NCBI RefSeq assembly: GCF_937468385.1
Contig: NZ_CALBWS010000031.1
Span: forward strand, 1 to 63,253
DNA: 63,253 bases
Origin: Neobacillus rhizosphaerae
GTDB lineage: Bacteria; Bacillota; Bacilli; Bacillales; Cytobacillaceae
Direction of reading: 5' to 3'
Shown here piece by piece: positions 1 to 7,714 of this stretch. Numbering within the stretch: position 1 is the stretch's first letter; every line of letters begins with the position of its first letter. Made by a program: the position numbers and the translations under genes. The notes under the pieces are model-generated. The model had not been told where the DNA came from and ran no database searches. It was given only the letters and a program-made list of their open reading frames with translations.

Positions 1-176
1 AGTTCACTGGAGATGATAGGATTCATAAAAAACACCATCCTTTCTCGTAAACTTCTTACGATAAGCATAGCGTTTTTCCATTTTTGGGGGTATTGTTTTA
101 ACTTAGCTTGATGGGCATGTGCCAGGACCCCAATTAGTAAAAAACGTTGCTTCCTTGTTCCAGAAAGGTACTCCAT
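1..176 (-). CDS. Partial basic protein of unknown function, runs off the left edge
   Basis: A reading frame opens with ATG at 176 on the minus strand and stays open for 58 codons to the window edge. The product is basic and rich in Lys, Arg and Gln (for example KLKQYPQKW near residue 26). I do not recognise the family. The ribosome site upstream is weak (GAAAG about ten bases before the ATG), so the start is uncertain. A second, shorter frame inside the same stretch (ATG near 81, ending in a stop near 7) is the main competitor. Confidence 0.35.
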   Translation of the reverse strand, partial: MEYLSGTRKQRFLLIGVLAHAHQAKLKQYPQKWKNAMLIVRSLRERMVFFMNPIISSE

Positions 177-255
177 TAGCTTAACATTCTTTCACAATTT
201 TGTTTTTATAATAAAGGCTATGTTTAAGAATAATGTTGATTATTTTGAAGTTTTA

Positions 256-280
256 AAGGAAGTCCGTTATGGGCTTCCTT
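256..280. repeat. Short perfect hairpin (AAGGAAG/CTTCCTT)
   Basis: Arms 256-262 and 274-280 are perfect inverted repeats around an 11-base loop with further CC/GG pairing. No T-run follows on either strand, so it is not a convincing terminator. The rest of 177-341 shows no gene. Confidence 0.4.
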
Positions 281-341
281 AATGAATATTATAAGAAGAT
301 GGGGAATCACCACTTGAACATCAAATTTTTACCGCACCTAT

Positions 342-860
342 CTAAAAATAACGTCTCACTCTATTCATATATTTTATATACTCTTCCCCAAATTTCTTGA
401 TACACCATCTTTCTTCTGAAAGAATAATCCAGTGAGCTGATATTTGGAAAACTATTAATAACCCAAGCAATATCCACGAATGTGTAAGAAATACACAACC
501 CAAGAAGTAAATGAAATATGAAATGTACATAGGGTTGCGGGATATTCGAAATAACCCGTTTACATTTATCCCATTCATTTTAGGATTAGCATAATTTACT
601 ATAGATACCGCATATAAAACAATTCCTAAAATATAGATTAGTAGGCCGATATAAAACCAATGCGAGTCTGTTCTAATTTTGAGTAGTAATAAAAATAATA
701 GAATAAGAGCGGTCATAATTTGATAAATCCAGAAAGCCACTTTTTCTTTTCCCAATAATGGAGCAAAGAAACCTGCACGTTTAGGTCCTTCTTTATTTAT
801 TGCACTCAATAGACCATACCTTATAAGGATAATTGGTATAACTGTCAAAAATGCATTCAT
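342..860 (-). CDS. Isoprenylcysteine carboxyl methyltransferase (ICMT/PEMT)-like membrane protein
   Basis: 172 residues with four to five hydrophobic membrane segments. The C-terminal half carries the fold's hallmark pattern: an RNPMY motif near residue 107, then a paired glutamate (SEERW, about 149-153), a FGEEY segment and a final RVRRYF. In this family the RNPMY and late Glu regions bind S-adenosylmethionine and the substrate lipid or prenyl-cysteine analogue at the membrane. Bacterial members mostly have unknown substrates, so the substrate is not assigned. It stands alone, transcribed leftward, with an A+T-rich upstream region from 861. Confidence 0.75.
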   Translation of the reverse strand: MNAFLTVIPIILIRYGLLSAINKEGPKRAGFFAPLLGKEKVAFWIYQIMTALILLFLLLLKIRTDSHWFYIGLLIYILGIVLYAVSIVNYANPKMNGINVNGLFRISRNPMYISYFIYFLGCVFLTHSWILLGLLIVFQISAHWIILSEERWCIKKFGEEYIKYMNRVRRYF

Positions 861-994
861 TCTATCCCACCTTGTAGGTCTTTATTTTACTTGAAGTATA
901 TTGCTACATTATATATATATTACGAATACAGATTGTTTTTTTTTACCGATACTGTTAGGAACTTGCAATAATTGCAGTCTAGGAGGTGGTAAAA

Positions 995-1126
995 ATGTGG
1001 TAAAACGTATACCAAGGGTTCTCGGAATTATCAAGAGCCGAACAATTAAAGTTTTATAAGGCAATTAAAGTCTTATTGTTCCCGGAAGAACAACTGAATA
1101 ATTGTTATTTTATAAAATTAAAGTAG
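995..1126 (+). pseudogene. Small decayed gene: good ribosome site, ATG, then a stop at codon 3
   Basis: AGGAGGTGG at about 981-989 is followed by ATG TGG TAA at 995-1003. Beyond the stop, the same frame stays open for 40 further codons to TAG at 1124, with protein-like content (ELSRAEQLKFYKAIKVL, residues about 10-26). This suggests a roughly 43-residue gene inactivated by an early nonsense change. The family is not recognised. A second fragment with a protein-like end (AILEEYAKNVIT) lies near 1170-1225. Confidence 0.35.
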
Positions 1127-1306
1127 CGGGAAGACCATAAAGATTGAAAAACAATAAGAGTTTGGATTTTATTTTCAAGCTCATATTGCCATACTTGAGG
1201 AATACGCAAAAAATGTTATAACTTAAAAAATCTTACTTTTAGTCAAGGGATTGACTGTTATTTTTTTTGTATTCTTTGTTCAATAATAAATTAATATATA
1301 AAGTTA

Positions 1307-1402
1307 AATCTTATCCAGAGAGGTGGAGGGACATGGCCCTAAGAAATCTCGGCATCAGGTTCTGAGGACTGTGCCAATTCCACAGGGAACCTCGAAAGAT
1401 TA
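1307..1402 (+). promoter_or_regulatory. SAM-I (S-box) riboswitch aptamer, orphan
   Basis: The conserved S-box order is present. P1 is AATCTT (1307-1312) with AAGATT (1396-1401). The 5' core AGAGAGGTGGAGGGA and GGCCC follow, then GAA, then the P3 arm CGGCATCAG paired to CTGTGCC, then the AATTCC...GGGAACC P4 region. S-box RNAs bind S-adenosylmethionine and normally terminate transcription of methionine or cysteine genes. Here the terminator at 1416-1456 is present but no intact plus-strand gene follows; the next gene (1700-3004) is on the other strand. Confidence 0.88.
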
Positions 1403-1415
1403 GCACTGGTTAACA

Positions 1416-1456
1416 AAGCCTCTCAAACATATCTTTGAGAGGCTTTTTGTTTTTAA
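1416..1456 (+). terminator. Intrinsic terminator of the S-box
   Basis: A strong hairpin (GCCTCTCAAA with TTTGAGAGGC) is followed by TTTTTGTTTTT. The 3' P1 strand of the aptamer (AAAGAT) can also pair with ATCTTT in the loop and 3' arm, which is consistent with a SAM-dependent switch. Downstream, 1457-1699 holds only a GAGAGGAG ribosome-like site at about 1494 with an eight-codon TTG frame, and a palindrome. Confidence 0.85.
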
Positions 1457-1614
1457 AACAATAAGGCAGAAGCACAATGGTAGCTGCCATTTTTGAGAGG
1501 AGTTAGTTTGAGTATAATTCTAAGTAATCAATAGTCGGCAAGGTCTTTGCTATAATTGAGATAACATTCGGAAAACTTATGCTGAAAACAGCTAATATCT
1601 GAAGTTCAAAAATA

Positions 1615-1662
1615 GTGCCTGACCCCGATGCGTTAAAGCTTTAATACGCTGGGGTCGGGCAC
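1615..1662. repeat. Palindromic repeat, family B (GTGCCTGACCCC type)
   Basis: GTGCCTGACCCC (1615-1626) is mirrored by GGGGTCGGGCAC (1651-1662), with an inner GTTAAAGCTTTAA core. Related copies occur at 11544-11594 and, decayed, at 15050-15102. Half copies occur at about 11390, 27313 and 33317. Confidence 0.7.
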
Positions 1663-1699
1663 CACTTTCCAATTTTACATGTATCTCGGTGGTACCCCA

Positions 1700-3004
1700 T
1701 TAAGATACCTTTAAGCTTTGAGAAGGTTGGCTTTGCTTTAACGGTTTAGAGACATTAAAGACGATATTTAGAAAAATGGCCGTAAAACTGCCAGCAACAA
1801 TCCCGCTACTTGTTAGGATTTTAATACTTTCTGGCAACTGTGCAAATAGATTTGGAACCGTTGTGACACCTAAACCGACACCAACAGAGCAAGCGATGAT
1901 CAAGAGATTTTCTTGAGATGAAAAATCAACTTTGCTAAGCATTTTTATTCCGGAAGCAATCACCATCCCAAACATAGCCACCATCGCACCGCCGAGTACG
2001 GAGGTAGGAATTACGGTTGTTAAGGCAGCAATTTTTGGAACAAATCCAAGAAAGATCAATATGCCAGCTGCTGTATAAATGACCTTTTTGTCTTTCACGC
2101 CTGAAAACTGGACAAGTCCGACATTTTGCGAATAGGTGGTATAGGGGAATGAATTAAATACGGCTCCAATGACACTAGCCAGACCTTCGGAACGATAGCC
2201 TTTTACCAAATCTTTTTCCGTAAGTTTCCTCCCAGTAATATCACTTAAAGCAAAATAGACACCTGATGATTCTACGAGACTCACAATCGCTACAAGGGTC
2301 ATGGTAATGATCGGAGCCAGCTCAAATGATGGTGTGGCAAAATGGAAAGGGGTTACCATATGGAACCAGGAAGCCTCACCTACTGAAGAAAAGTTAACTT
2401 TTCCCATAAAAAAAGCTACAATTGTTCCAGCCATCAATCCTAAAAGAATAGATATCGCGCGAATAAAGCCTTTAAAAAATCGGTAAAGGATAATAATGAA
2501 TAATAATGTCCCAAATGCAAGCGTAATATTGGTAATGGAACCGAAGTCAGGGCTGCCTTGACCCCCAGCAACGTTATTCATAGCGACTGGAATCAGTGTT
2601 GTTCCAATGATGGTTACAACAGAGCCGGTAACGACTGGCGGAAAGAAACGGATCATCTTACCAAAGAAAGTCGCAATGAGCATAACAATTATTCCAGAAA
2701 CCAGTATCGATCCATAGATAGCGGAAAGACCATACTGTCCTCCAATCGCAATGATCGGCCCCACAGCGGTAAACGTACAGCCCAACACGATGGGCAGTCC
2801 AATACCGAAATAACGATTTTGCCATACTTGAAGTAATGTGGCGATTCCACTTGTCAGAATATCAAGTGAGACTAAATAGGCTAATTGTTTACTAGAAAGA
2901 CCAAGTGCCCCGCCGATAATAAGAGGAACGATGACGGCCCCTGCATACATCGCTAATACATGCTGAATCCCTAAAGAGGCGGTTTTCAATGGATGTTGTT
3001 TCAT
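1700..3004 (-). CDS. pbuX: Xanthine permease (NCS2 nucleobase:cation symporter)
   Basis: 434 residues with about 12-14 membrane segments and the NCS2 signature around residues 270-300 (ESSGVYFALSD and the NSFPYTTYSQNVGL segment). NCS2 carriers import xanthine or uric acid with protons. The ATG overlaps the stop of xpt (TAATG), so the two are translationally coupled and share the upstream guanine riboswitch. In Bacillus, xpt-pbuX form the same operon and let the cell import and salvage xanthine. Length and motif match full-length family members. A uracil or uric-acid carrier is less likely because of the operon partner. Confidence 0.93.
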   Translation of the reverse strand: MKQHPLKTASLGIQHVLAMYAGAVIVPLIIGGALGLSSKQLAYLVSLDILTSGIATLLQVWQNRYFGIGLPIVLGCTFTAVGPIIAIGGQYGLSAIYGSILVSGIIVMLIATFFGKMIRFFPPVVTGSVVTIIGTTLIPVAMNNVAGGQGSPDFGSITNITLAFGTLLFIIILYRFFKGFIRAISILLGLMAGTIVAFFMGKVNFSSVGEASWFHMVTPFHFATPSFELAPIITMTLVAIVSLVESSGVYFALSDITGRKLTEKDLVKGYRSEGLASVIGAVFNSFPYTTYSQNVGLVQFSGVKDKKVIYTAAGILIFLGFVPKIAALTTVIPTSVLGGAMVAMFGMVIASGIKMLSKVDFSSQENLLIIACSVGVGLGVTTVPNLFAQLPESIKILTSSGIVAGSFTAIFLNIVFNVSKPLKQSQPSQSLKVS

Positions 3005-3597
3005 TAGACTAATTCCTCCACTTTTTCATTGATAAAGGTGACTTCTCCATTATCTAAAGAGGCAATTCTTGCTATGGATTCAACCCTAAGCCCTTGTTTC
3101 GTTAATATTTGAGCTCCTTGTTGGAAAGACTTTTCAATCACGATGCCAATCCCTTTAACCTTGGCACCGCTTTGTTGAACGATTTCTACTAAACCAAGAG
3201 CTGCTTGTCCATTTGCAAGGAAATCATCAATGATTAGCACCCGATCTTCTTTATTTACATATTTTTTTGAAATAGAGATTTCGTTTGTTTCATTCTTGGT
3301 AAAAGAATGAACACTCGCTGTCAGTAAATCTCCATTAAGTGTTAAGGATTTTCTTTTTCGAGCAAATACAACCGGAACCTTTAAAAATAAACCAGCCATT
3401 ACCGCGGGTGCAATCCCCGATGATTCAATCGTTACGATTTTCGTAACTCCATCATTCGCAAATCGTTCTGCAAACTCTTTTCCAATTTCGAGCATTAAGT
3501 TGGGATCAATTTGGTGGTTTAAAAACGAATCGACCTTTAATACATGCTCTGATAGTACTTTTCCGTCCTTTTTAATTCTTTTTTCTAAAAAGTTCAT
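3004..3597 (-). CDS. xpt: Xanthine phosphoribosyltransferase
   Basis: 197 residues. It converts xanthine plus PRPP to XMP in the cytoplasm for purine salvage. The PRPP-binding loop is visible (VLIIDDFLANGQA, about residues 122-134), as is the N-terminal MNFLEKRI/KVDSFLNHQIDP segment typical of Xpt. The start at 3597 was chosen because it is preceded by AGGGGGA on the minus strand. A longer in-frame start at 3636 would lie inside the riboswitch terminator. The stop overlaps the pbuX start. Expression is expected to fall when guanine or hypoxanthine binds the upstream riboswitch. Confidence 0.95.
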   Translation of the reverse strand: MNFLEKRIKKDGKVLSEHVLKVDSFLNHQIDPNLMLEIGKEFAERFANDGVTKIVTIESSGIAPAVMAGLFLKVPVVFARKRKSLTLNGDLLTASVHSFTKNETNEISISKKYVNKEDRVLIIDDFLANGQAALGLVEIVQQSGAKVKGIGIVIEKSFQQGAQILTKQGLRVESIARIASLDNGEVTFINEKVEELV

Positions 3598-3624
3598 TGT
3601 GTACAGTTTCCCCCTAATGAAAAT

Positions 3625-3684
3625 TAAAAAGCCCAAAGATCATCGCTCACTTCAATAATCGAGTGAGGCAATGACCTTTGGGCT
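3625..3684 (-). terminator. Riboswitch-controlled terminator in the xpt leader
   Basis: Read on the minus strand, AGCCCAAAGGTCATTGCCTC pairs with GATGATCTTTGGGCT and is followed by TTTTTAATTTTC, just upstream of the xpt ribosome site. This is the off-state structure for the adjacent purine aptamer. Confidence 0.85.
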
Positions 3685-3742
3685 AAATGTCCAAAAGGAA
3701 ATAGAAAAAGCGCACGATTAACCTGTGCATTTTTCACATTAC

Positions 3743-3814
3743 CCACTCATAGTCAGATTATTTACGGTAATCCGGTAGAAACTTGCAGGCCATATTCCTG
3801 CGATTATATGAGCG
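3743..3814 (-). promoter_or_regulatory. Purine (guanine-type) riboswitch aptamer
   Basis: On the minus strand the aptamer reads ATATAATCGCAGG, ATATGGCCTGCAAGTTTCTA, CCGGATTACCGTAAATAATC, then TGACTATGAG. This matches the three-way-junction consensus, with loop sequences ATATGG and GTAAAT. The residue that base-pairs with the ligand is C (GACTATG), which predicts guanine/hypoxanthine rather than adenine. It sits about 150 bases upstream of xpt, as in B. subtilis. Confidence 0.95.
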
Positions 3815-3881
3815 AAGTCTTATAAATTTATGTTCACATTATAGCATGTTGACACAGTAATTCAACCCAAAATTCAAAAAA

Positions 3882-3919
3882 GCGAACAATGATTCATTCA
3901 ATATAAAGATTGTTCGCCT
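3882..3919 (-). terminator. Terminator-like hairpin after the broken zinc-ribbon gene
   Basis: GCGAACAAT (3882-3890) and ATTGTTCGC (3910-3918) are inverted repeats. On the minus strand the hairpin is followed by TTTTTTG, so it terminates the leftward pseudogene. The arms resemble the family A palindromes (GCGAACAGTG). Confidence 0.6.
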
Positions 3920-3921
3920 TT

Positions 3922-4420
3922 TTAGAACGCTTTCATTAGATAAAGTGCATCGAACTCCTTTAAAGCAAAGTACAACATGGCTGCTTCCATCAAAAAGCAT
4001 GTTTCTTCCAAAAGTGAATCGATCTTCTGCAAGTGGAGAATTAAAAGTCAGTAAAGCAGAAATAGCCATCATTCGATATTCATTTGTTATCTCCCATTTT
4101 CCAGAAGAGTTACAATGATTACAGCGAAAATATCCTGTGGATTGGATATGCTTGTCCACTTCTTCCGACTGATCCCTTTTGTATTTCTGGATATTAATCG
4201 TCACGTGCCCTAAATCATATCTGGACTTCTTTCCGCAATTTTGACATACCAATGGTTGGATATTACTAGGAAAGGCAGAGGGGACGTTTTTTAGATTTTT
4301 CGCAACCAATGGAACATAGTTGCCAGGTCAATCAGATATCTTAGGAGAATTTGGAATCTCCTCTAGACTTCTTCCTGTCAAAACACTGATTAATAAAGGA
4401 CTAATATTTAATCGAACCAT
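3922..4420 (-). pseudogene. Zinc-ribbon protein broken by a nonsense codon and a frameshift
   Basis: ATG at 4420 has a good ribosome site (GGGAGA). The frame reads 30 codons, meets TGA at 4330-4328 (probably an ancestral TGG Trp between ISD and PGNYVPL), then continues with two CxxC pairs (CQNCGKK and CNHCNSS), suggesting one bound zinc. Near the A-run 3992-3996 the natural frame is lost. Removing one base restores a smooth C-terminus (LMEAAMLYFALKEFDALYL) ending at TAA 3924-3922. The repaired length is about 166 residues. The family is not recognised. One repair would need sequencing confirmation, but two independent lesions favour a real pseudogene. Confidence 0.65.
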
Positions 4421-4604
4421 TTCTAAAATCTCCCTTATTTTGGTCTATTGTTCATGAAATCTCGGCTTGGAATGATAAAACTCTATTATTCTTTTTCCTA
4501 TATAATGTAGTATTTGAACTTTTTACTAACTGATAGCGTAAAAAGTAGGAGGGCAGGCACTTGGAATCCTTGCTGCCTCTATTACCTATTCAAAAGTTCT
4601 TTCT

Positions 4605-4871
4605 TTAAAAAGGAAGTTCATCATCCGTGATGAATTGTGCTGATTTCTTGACTTCTACAGTCTCTTCGCTATCAATAAGTTCATCACATTTTTCGCAGCT
4701 TATATACGTATCATTTAAATGAAAACCTACATACCCATGCGTACATTCCTGTATGTCCCATATCGTTTCCCAATCGACTTCAAACGTGTAATCACACTTT
4801 GCACAATAAAATTCTGCACTTCCGAAATCTTCTTTTTGGATCCGTTTGGATTTCTTCTTCTTTTTCCCCAT
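4605..4871 (-). CDS. Small zinc-ribbon protein, copy 1 of a duplicated gene
   Basis: 88 residues. A Lys-rich N-terminus (MGKKKKKSKR) is followed by CAKC (about 23-26) and CEKC (about 59-62), a likely single zinc-binding ribbon. The family is not recognised. It might bind nucleic acid through the basic tail, but that is inference. A paralogue of 92 residues lies at 15122-15400, and the DNA beyond each start also matches, including a divergent CoiA-like stub. The minus-strand ribosome site (AAAGGAGTA) is about nine bases before ATG 4871. Confidence 0.75.
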   Translation of the reverse strand: MGKKKKKSKRIQKEDFGSAEFYCAKCDYTFEVDWETIWDIQECTHGYVGFHLNDTYISCEKCDELIDSEETVEVKKSAQFITDDELPF

Positions 4872-5082
4872 TTGGTTTACTCCTTTAAATAATAGAACTA
4901 ATTCTATCCCAAAAGGAATTCTATCATATTGGCTTCTAGTATCTAATATTTTCGCTCTAATAAAAATATTACTGATTAAGAAAAATGAATCAAACGATCA
5001 GAAAGGAGAAAATAGGAATAATACCCCAATTCAATTTACTATAGTAAATTATAGGGTTTTTCTGAAAGAGGATGTGAGAAGT

Positions 5083-5427
5083 TTGGAAGAGGCATTATTA
5101 CATGGGGGTGTAGTGAATATTGAAGCAAGGAGAATGGAGCTTGAGGAGCAAAATCTTAGTAGGAGTGAGATTAGAAGACAGCTCACTACTCAATATCGGG
5201 CTTTCTCGAAGAAAAAAGCGTTCACGTGTCCATGCTGTGATGAACCAGTGAATATGAATCTGACAGTGTACGATGGCAGATTAGCAACAGGGAGTGATAT
5301 GTCCGGTGAACAGAAGAAAGCTGGATTACATATGAAGGCGTTATCACTAATCACTATTGCAAAGTTAAAAAGTACTTGGGACTTCGACACTTTCCGACAT
5401 ACTTGGGGTGGTGACAGTGAATTTTGA
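5083..5427 (+). pseudogene. N-terminal stub of a CoiA-like nuclease, copy 1
   Basis: The first 60 or so residues (LEEALLHGGVVNIEARRM, ending in the zinc-knuckle FTCPCCDEPVNMNLT) resemble the N-terminal zinc domain of CoiA-like proteins. Those normally continue into a restriction-endonuclease-fold domain of over 150 residues. Here the similarity to copy 2 (15628-15834) stops just after the knuckle, and an unrelated tail (SGEQKKAGLHMKAL, then FRHTWGGDSEF) follows to the stop. TTG at 5083 or GTG at 5074 is the likely start (AAAGAGG upstream). The CoiA assignment is moderate. Confidence 0.5.
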
Positions 5428-5442
5428 AGGTCTGTTCTAAAA

Positions 5443-5468
5443 TGAAACTTTTTTCCATTTTTTACGTA
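5443..5468 (+). promoter_or_regulatory. Consensus sigma-W-type promoter
   Basis: TGAAAC (5443-5448), 16 bases, then CGTA (5465-5468). This is the exact ECF sigma-W pattern of Bacillus, with a T-rich spacer. It sits 32 bases upstream of the coiled-coil gene at 5501. Confidence 0.8.
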
Positions 5469-5500
5469 GAAGATACAAATATAAATTGGGGGGGATACCT

Positions 5501-6439
5501 ATGTTTTCAGAAATAAATGCAAAGCTTGTTGCCATACAAGGGGAATTGCGAAAGAGAGATAAATATAAAGCACAGCTTATGGATTATCAGAAAGAATTAG
5601 AAACAATCGAGGATACGCTTTCTCAGCTGCGCACTCAGATTGAATCAGAGAAGGAAGAAGTTGAAAAGCTAGAGCATTTCAGTCTAACAAACTTATTTGC
5701 AACATTATCTGGTACAAAGGATGAAAAACTATCAAAAGAAAAGCAAGAAATGATTGCGGCACAGCACAAGCTGGAAAAAGCGAAAAAAACAAAAATGGAA
5801 ATAGATGAAGCGATCTTGGGGCTCAAAAATAAACTATTAAATCTTAAAAATGCTGAATATGAGTATCAACAAGTTCTTATACAGAAAGAAAATATGATCA
5901 AATCAAGTACATCTCCCTTTGCCGAAAAAGTGTTTGAATTGAGTGAGCAAGAAGGTGCTCTTAAAGCACACATAACCCAACTATTAGAAGCGTATGACGC
6001 AGGAAAACGTGTTGAGCGTGCGCTTTCTGAATCAATAAGTTCACTAGAGAAAGCAGAAAATTGGGGAACATGGGATATACTTGGTGGTGGAACCATTTCA
6101 AGTATCGTCAAACATCAACATATTGATCAGGCTGAATCCGATCTCCATCGAGCCCAAACGAGCATGCGCGAATTCCAAAAAGAATTATTGGATGTTCAAG
6201 AAACAGCATTTCCTGAAGTCAATATCTCAGGTATGTTAAAGTTTGCTGACTTCTTTTTTGATGGGTTCATCGCCGACTTTATGGTTCAAGGAAAAATCAA
6301 GGGATCATTGGACCAAACAAGAGGCCACCGCGCTAAAACTAACGACATTTTATTGAAGTTAGAAGCACAATCTGAGAAAAATAAGAAAGAGTTAGAGAAA
6401 ATTCAGAATGAAAAACAGGGGATTGTTGAGAGGTTGTAG
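5501..6439 (+). CDS. Coiled-coil protein under a sigma-W promoter
   Basis: 312 residues, mostly heptad-rich helix (about 10-130, 160-240 and 270-312), with a short Gly-rich break (WDILGGGTISSI, about 197-208) and an aromatic patch (FADFFFDGFIADFM, about 250-263) that could contact membrane or partners. No signal peptide or enzyme motif is visible. ATG 5501 follows GGGGGGA. The sigma-W promoter and the nearby pspA/ydj genes suggest a role in the envelope-stress response. The overall architecture recalls PspA-like membrane-remodelling proteins, but no diagnostic motif is present, so the role is inferred. Confidence 0.75.
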   Translation: MFSEINAKLVAIQGELRKRDKYKAQLMDYQKELETIEDTLSQLRTQIESEKEEVEKLEHFSLTNLFATLSGTKDEKLSKEKQEMIAAQHKLEKAKKTKMEIDEAILGLKNKLLNLKNAEYEYQQVLIQKENMIKSSTSPFAEKVFELSEQEGALKAHITQLLEAYDAGKRVERALSESISSLEKAENWGTWDILGGGTISSIVKHQHIDQAESDLHRAQTSMREFQKELLDVQETAFPEVNISGMLKFADFFFDGFIADFMVQGKIKGSLDQTRGHRAKTNDILLKLEAQSEKNKKELEKIQNEKQGIVERL

Positions 6440-6599
6440 AGTTGTTTCGTGAAATATCGGTGCCTGAACTCAATAGCCTTTCATATGGAACCGCAAAGCA
6501 ATGGGTAGCCTTACTTTACACTATAAAGATTTTTTAAAATAAAGTTTATTAATGCTATACTTGGGGAACGGATTGGGATTCTGAAAGGAGTTAAATATT

Positions 6600-6791
6600 T
6601 TGAAGTATATGAAGTCGCAGATGCTACAGCTAATCAAGGATAATAAAGAATTGCATACACGCTTAAAAGAGCTGAAGGCAGAATACGGTCTTGAAAAAAA
6701 CAATGCCCTCAAGGCTTTGTACCATTCAGAAGTTGCTGACGGGGGAAAGTACCAGTTAGCTTACCAAGCACTTGACCAGCCCAAAAAGTAG
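6600..6791 (+). CDS. Small helical protein of unknown function
   Basis: 63 residues, highly charged, predicted mostly helical (QLIKDNKELHTRLKELKAEY), with no cysteine cluster or membrane segment. TTG 6600 is preceded by AAAGGAG at the right distance; ATG 6609 is the alternative. It lies 160 bases after the coiled-coil gene without a visible terminator, so it could be the last gene of that sigma-W unit. I do not recognise it. Confidence 0.55.
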   Translation: MKYMKSQMLQLIKDNKELHTRLKELKAEYGLEKNNALKALYHSEVADGGKYQLAYQALDQPKK

Positions 6792-6820
6792 ACTCACTTA
6801 AGGCATTGATGTGAAAAAAA

Positions 6821-6862
6821 GGGAAGGTTCTCTTGTTTACCTTTAAACAAGAGGACCTTCCC
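6821..6862 (-). terminator. Long terminator hairpin of the acetyltransferase relic
   Basis: An 18-bp stem (arms 6821-6838 and 6845-6862, one G-U pair) with a six-base loop. On the minus strand it is followed by TTTTTTTC, so it terminates leftward transcription from the relic at 6867. Confidence 0.8.
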
Positions 6863-6866
6863 TATA

Positions 6867-6968
6867 TTATTCAACTCTTCTATTTTTATAATAATACTCT
6901 TTATCACGTTCAGTTATTTTCCTTAATACACGACATGGATTTCCAACAGCAACTACATTTCTCTCTCC
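6867..6968 (-). pseudogene. C-terminal relic of a maltose/galactoside O-acetyltransferase
   Basis: The minus-strand frame encodes NVVAVGNPCRVLRKITERDK and ends YYYKNRRVE. This is the typical C-terminal tail of hexapeptide-repeat sugar O-acetyltransferases (Maa/LacA type). An in-frame TAA lies just upstream near 6971-6969, and the catalytic hexapeptide coils are missing. The gene's terminator is still intact. The remainder of the gene has been lost. Confidence 0.65.
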
Positions 6969-7189
6969 TTATAATACCCTCCTTTATTTTAAAAGTTTTC
7001 AACTCATTGTTTCGTCTTTATTAATAATCTTTATTTCGCAAGCTGCTAAAAATCCGAAGTAACGTAAAAAAATTATATACCAGACAAAACGCATTCACTC
7101 TCATAAATGTTCTACCAAAAAATGAAACTTTTTTTAAAATATGACAGTATATTGTAGTAATGTTTTCTTTATGGGAGGATTGGGATTGT

Positions 7190-7676
7190 ATGAGTATGAT
7201 GTCGAGATTTACAGATATTATGGCAGGCAATATCAACTCTTTATTGGATAAGGAGGAAGATCCGGATAAAATGATGGATCAGTTTGTTAGAAACCTTAAC
7301 AAGGATTTAGCGAAGGTAAAGTCGGAAACGGCATCCGTGATGGCAGAAGTGCAGCGATCAAAACGAGTACTAAATGAGTGCCAAGATGAGATTGAAAAAA
7401 TGGAACGCTATTGCCACAAGGCATTAGAAGCAGGTAACGAAGGAGATGCAAGGAGGTTCCAAGAGAAGAAAGCATCATTCGAAGCACAGTTATCCGACAA
7501 GCAAGCCTCTCATCAAATGGCTCTATCCAACTCACAAAAAATAAAACAAATGCATGATAAACTTGTCGCAGATATAAGTGAATTAATCAGCACGGAGAAA
7601 TTTAGTGAAAACGAAACGGTCTGTGGCAAAGACACAGGAACGAATGAATAGGATTGCGGCATCTAACTGCTATTAA
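7190..7676 (+). pseudogene. pspA: Phage-shock protein A (PspA/IM30) homologue, frameshifted
   Basis: ATG 7190 follows GGGAGG. The N-terminal 130 residues are a clear PspA/IM30 helix set (RFTDIMAGNINSLLDKEEDP and the RAL-type helices). After DISEL (about 7590) the frame continues as unrelated sequence to a stop at 7651. The shifted frame carries the natural continuation (SARRNLVKTK, then SVAKTQERMNRIAAS) and ends at TAA 7674-7676. So one indel near 7585-7592 breaks it, and even repaired it is shorter than the usual 220 or so residues. PspA normally coats stressed membranes. It heads a ydjFGHI-like operon. Confidence 0.75.
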
Positions 7677-7714
7677 ACTATAACATTTGCTTGATAAAAA
7701 AGAGGTGATAAGTA

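Noticed and set aside
1685..1700. T-box-like GGTGGTACC motif
   Set aside because: Only the short motif is present; there is no specifier stem, no CG after it and no plus-strand gene downstream.
6821..6862. MITE-like perfect hairpin
   Set aside because: Its position and T-run fit the terminator of the acetyltransferase relic; no other copies were noticed.
7123..7150. Second sigma-W promoter before pspA
   Set aside because: TGAAAC is present but the -10 reads CAGTAT at the right distance, not CGTA, so it is not asserted.
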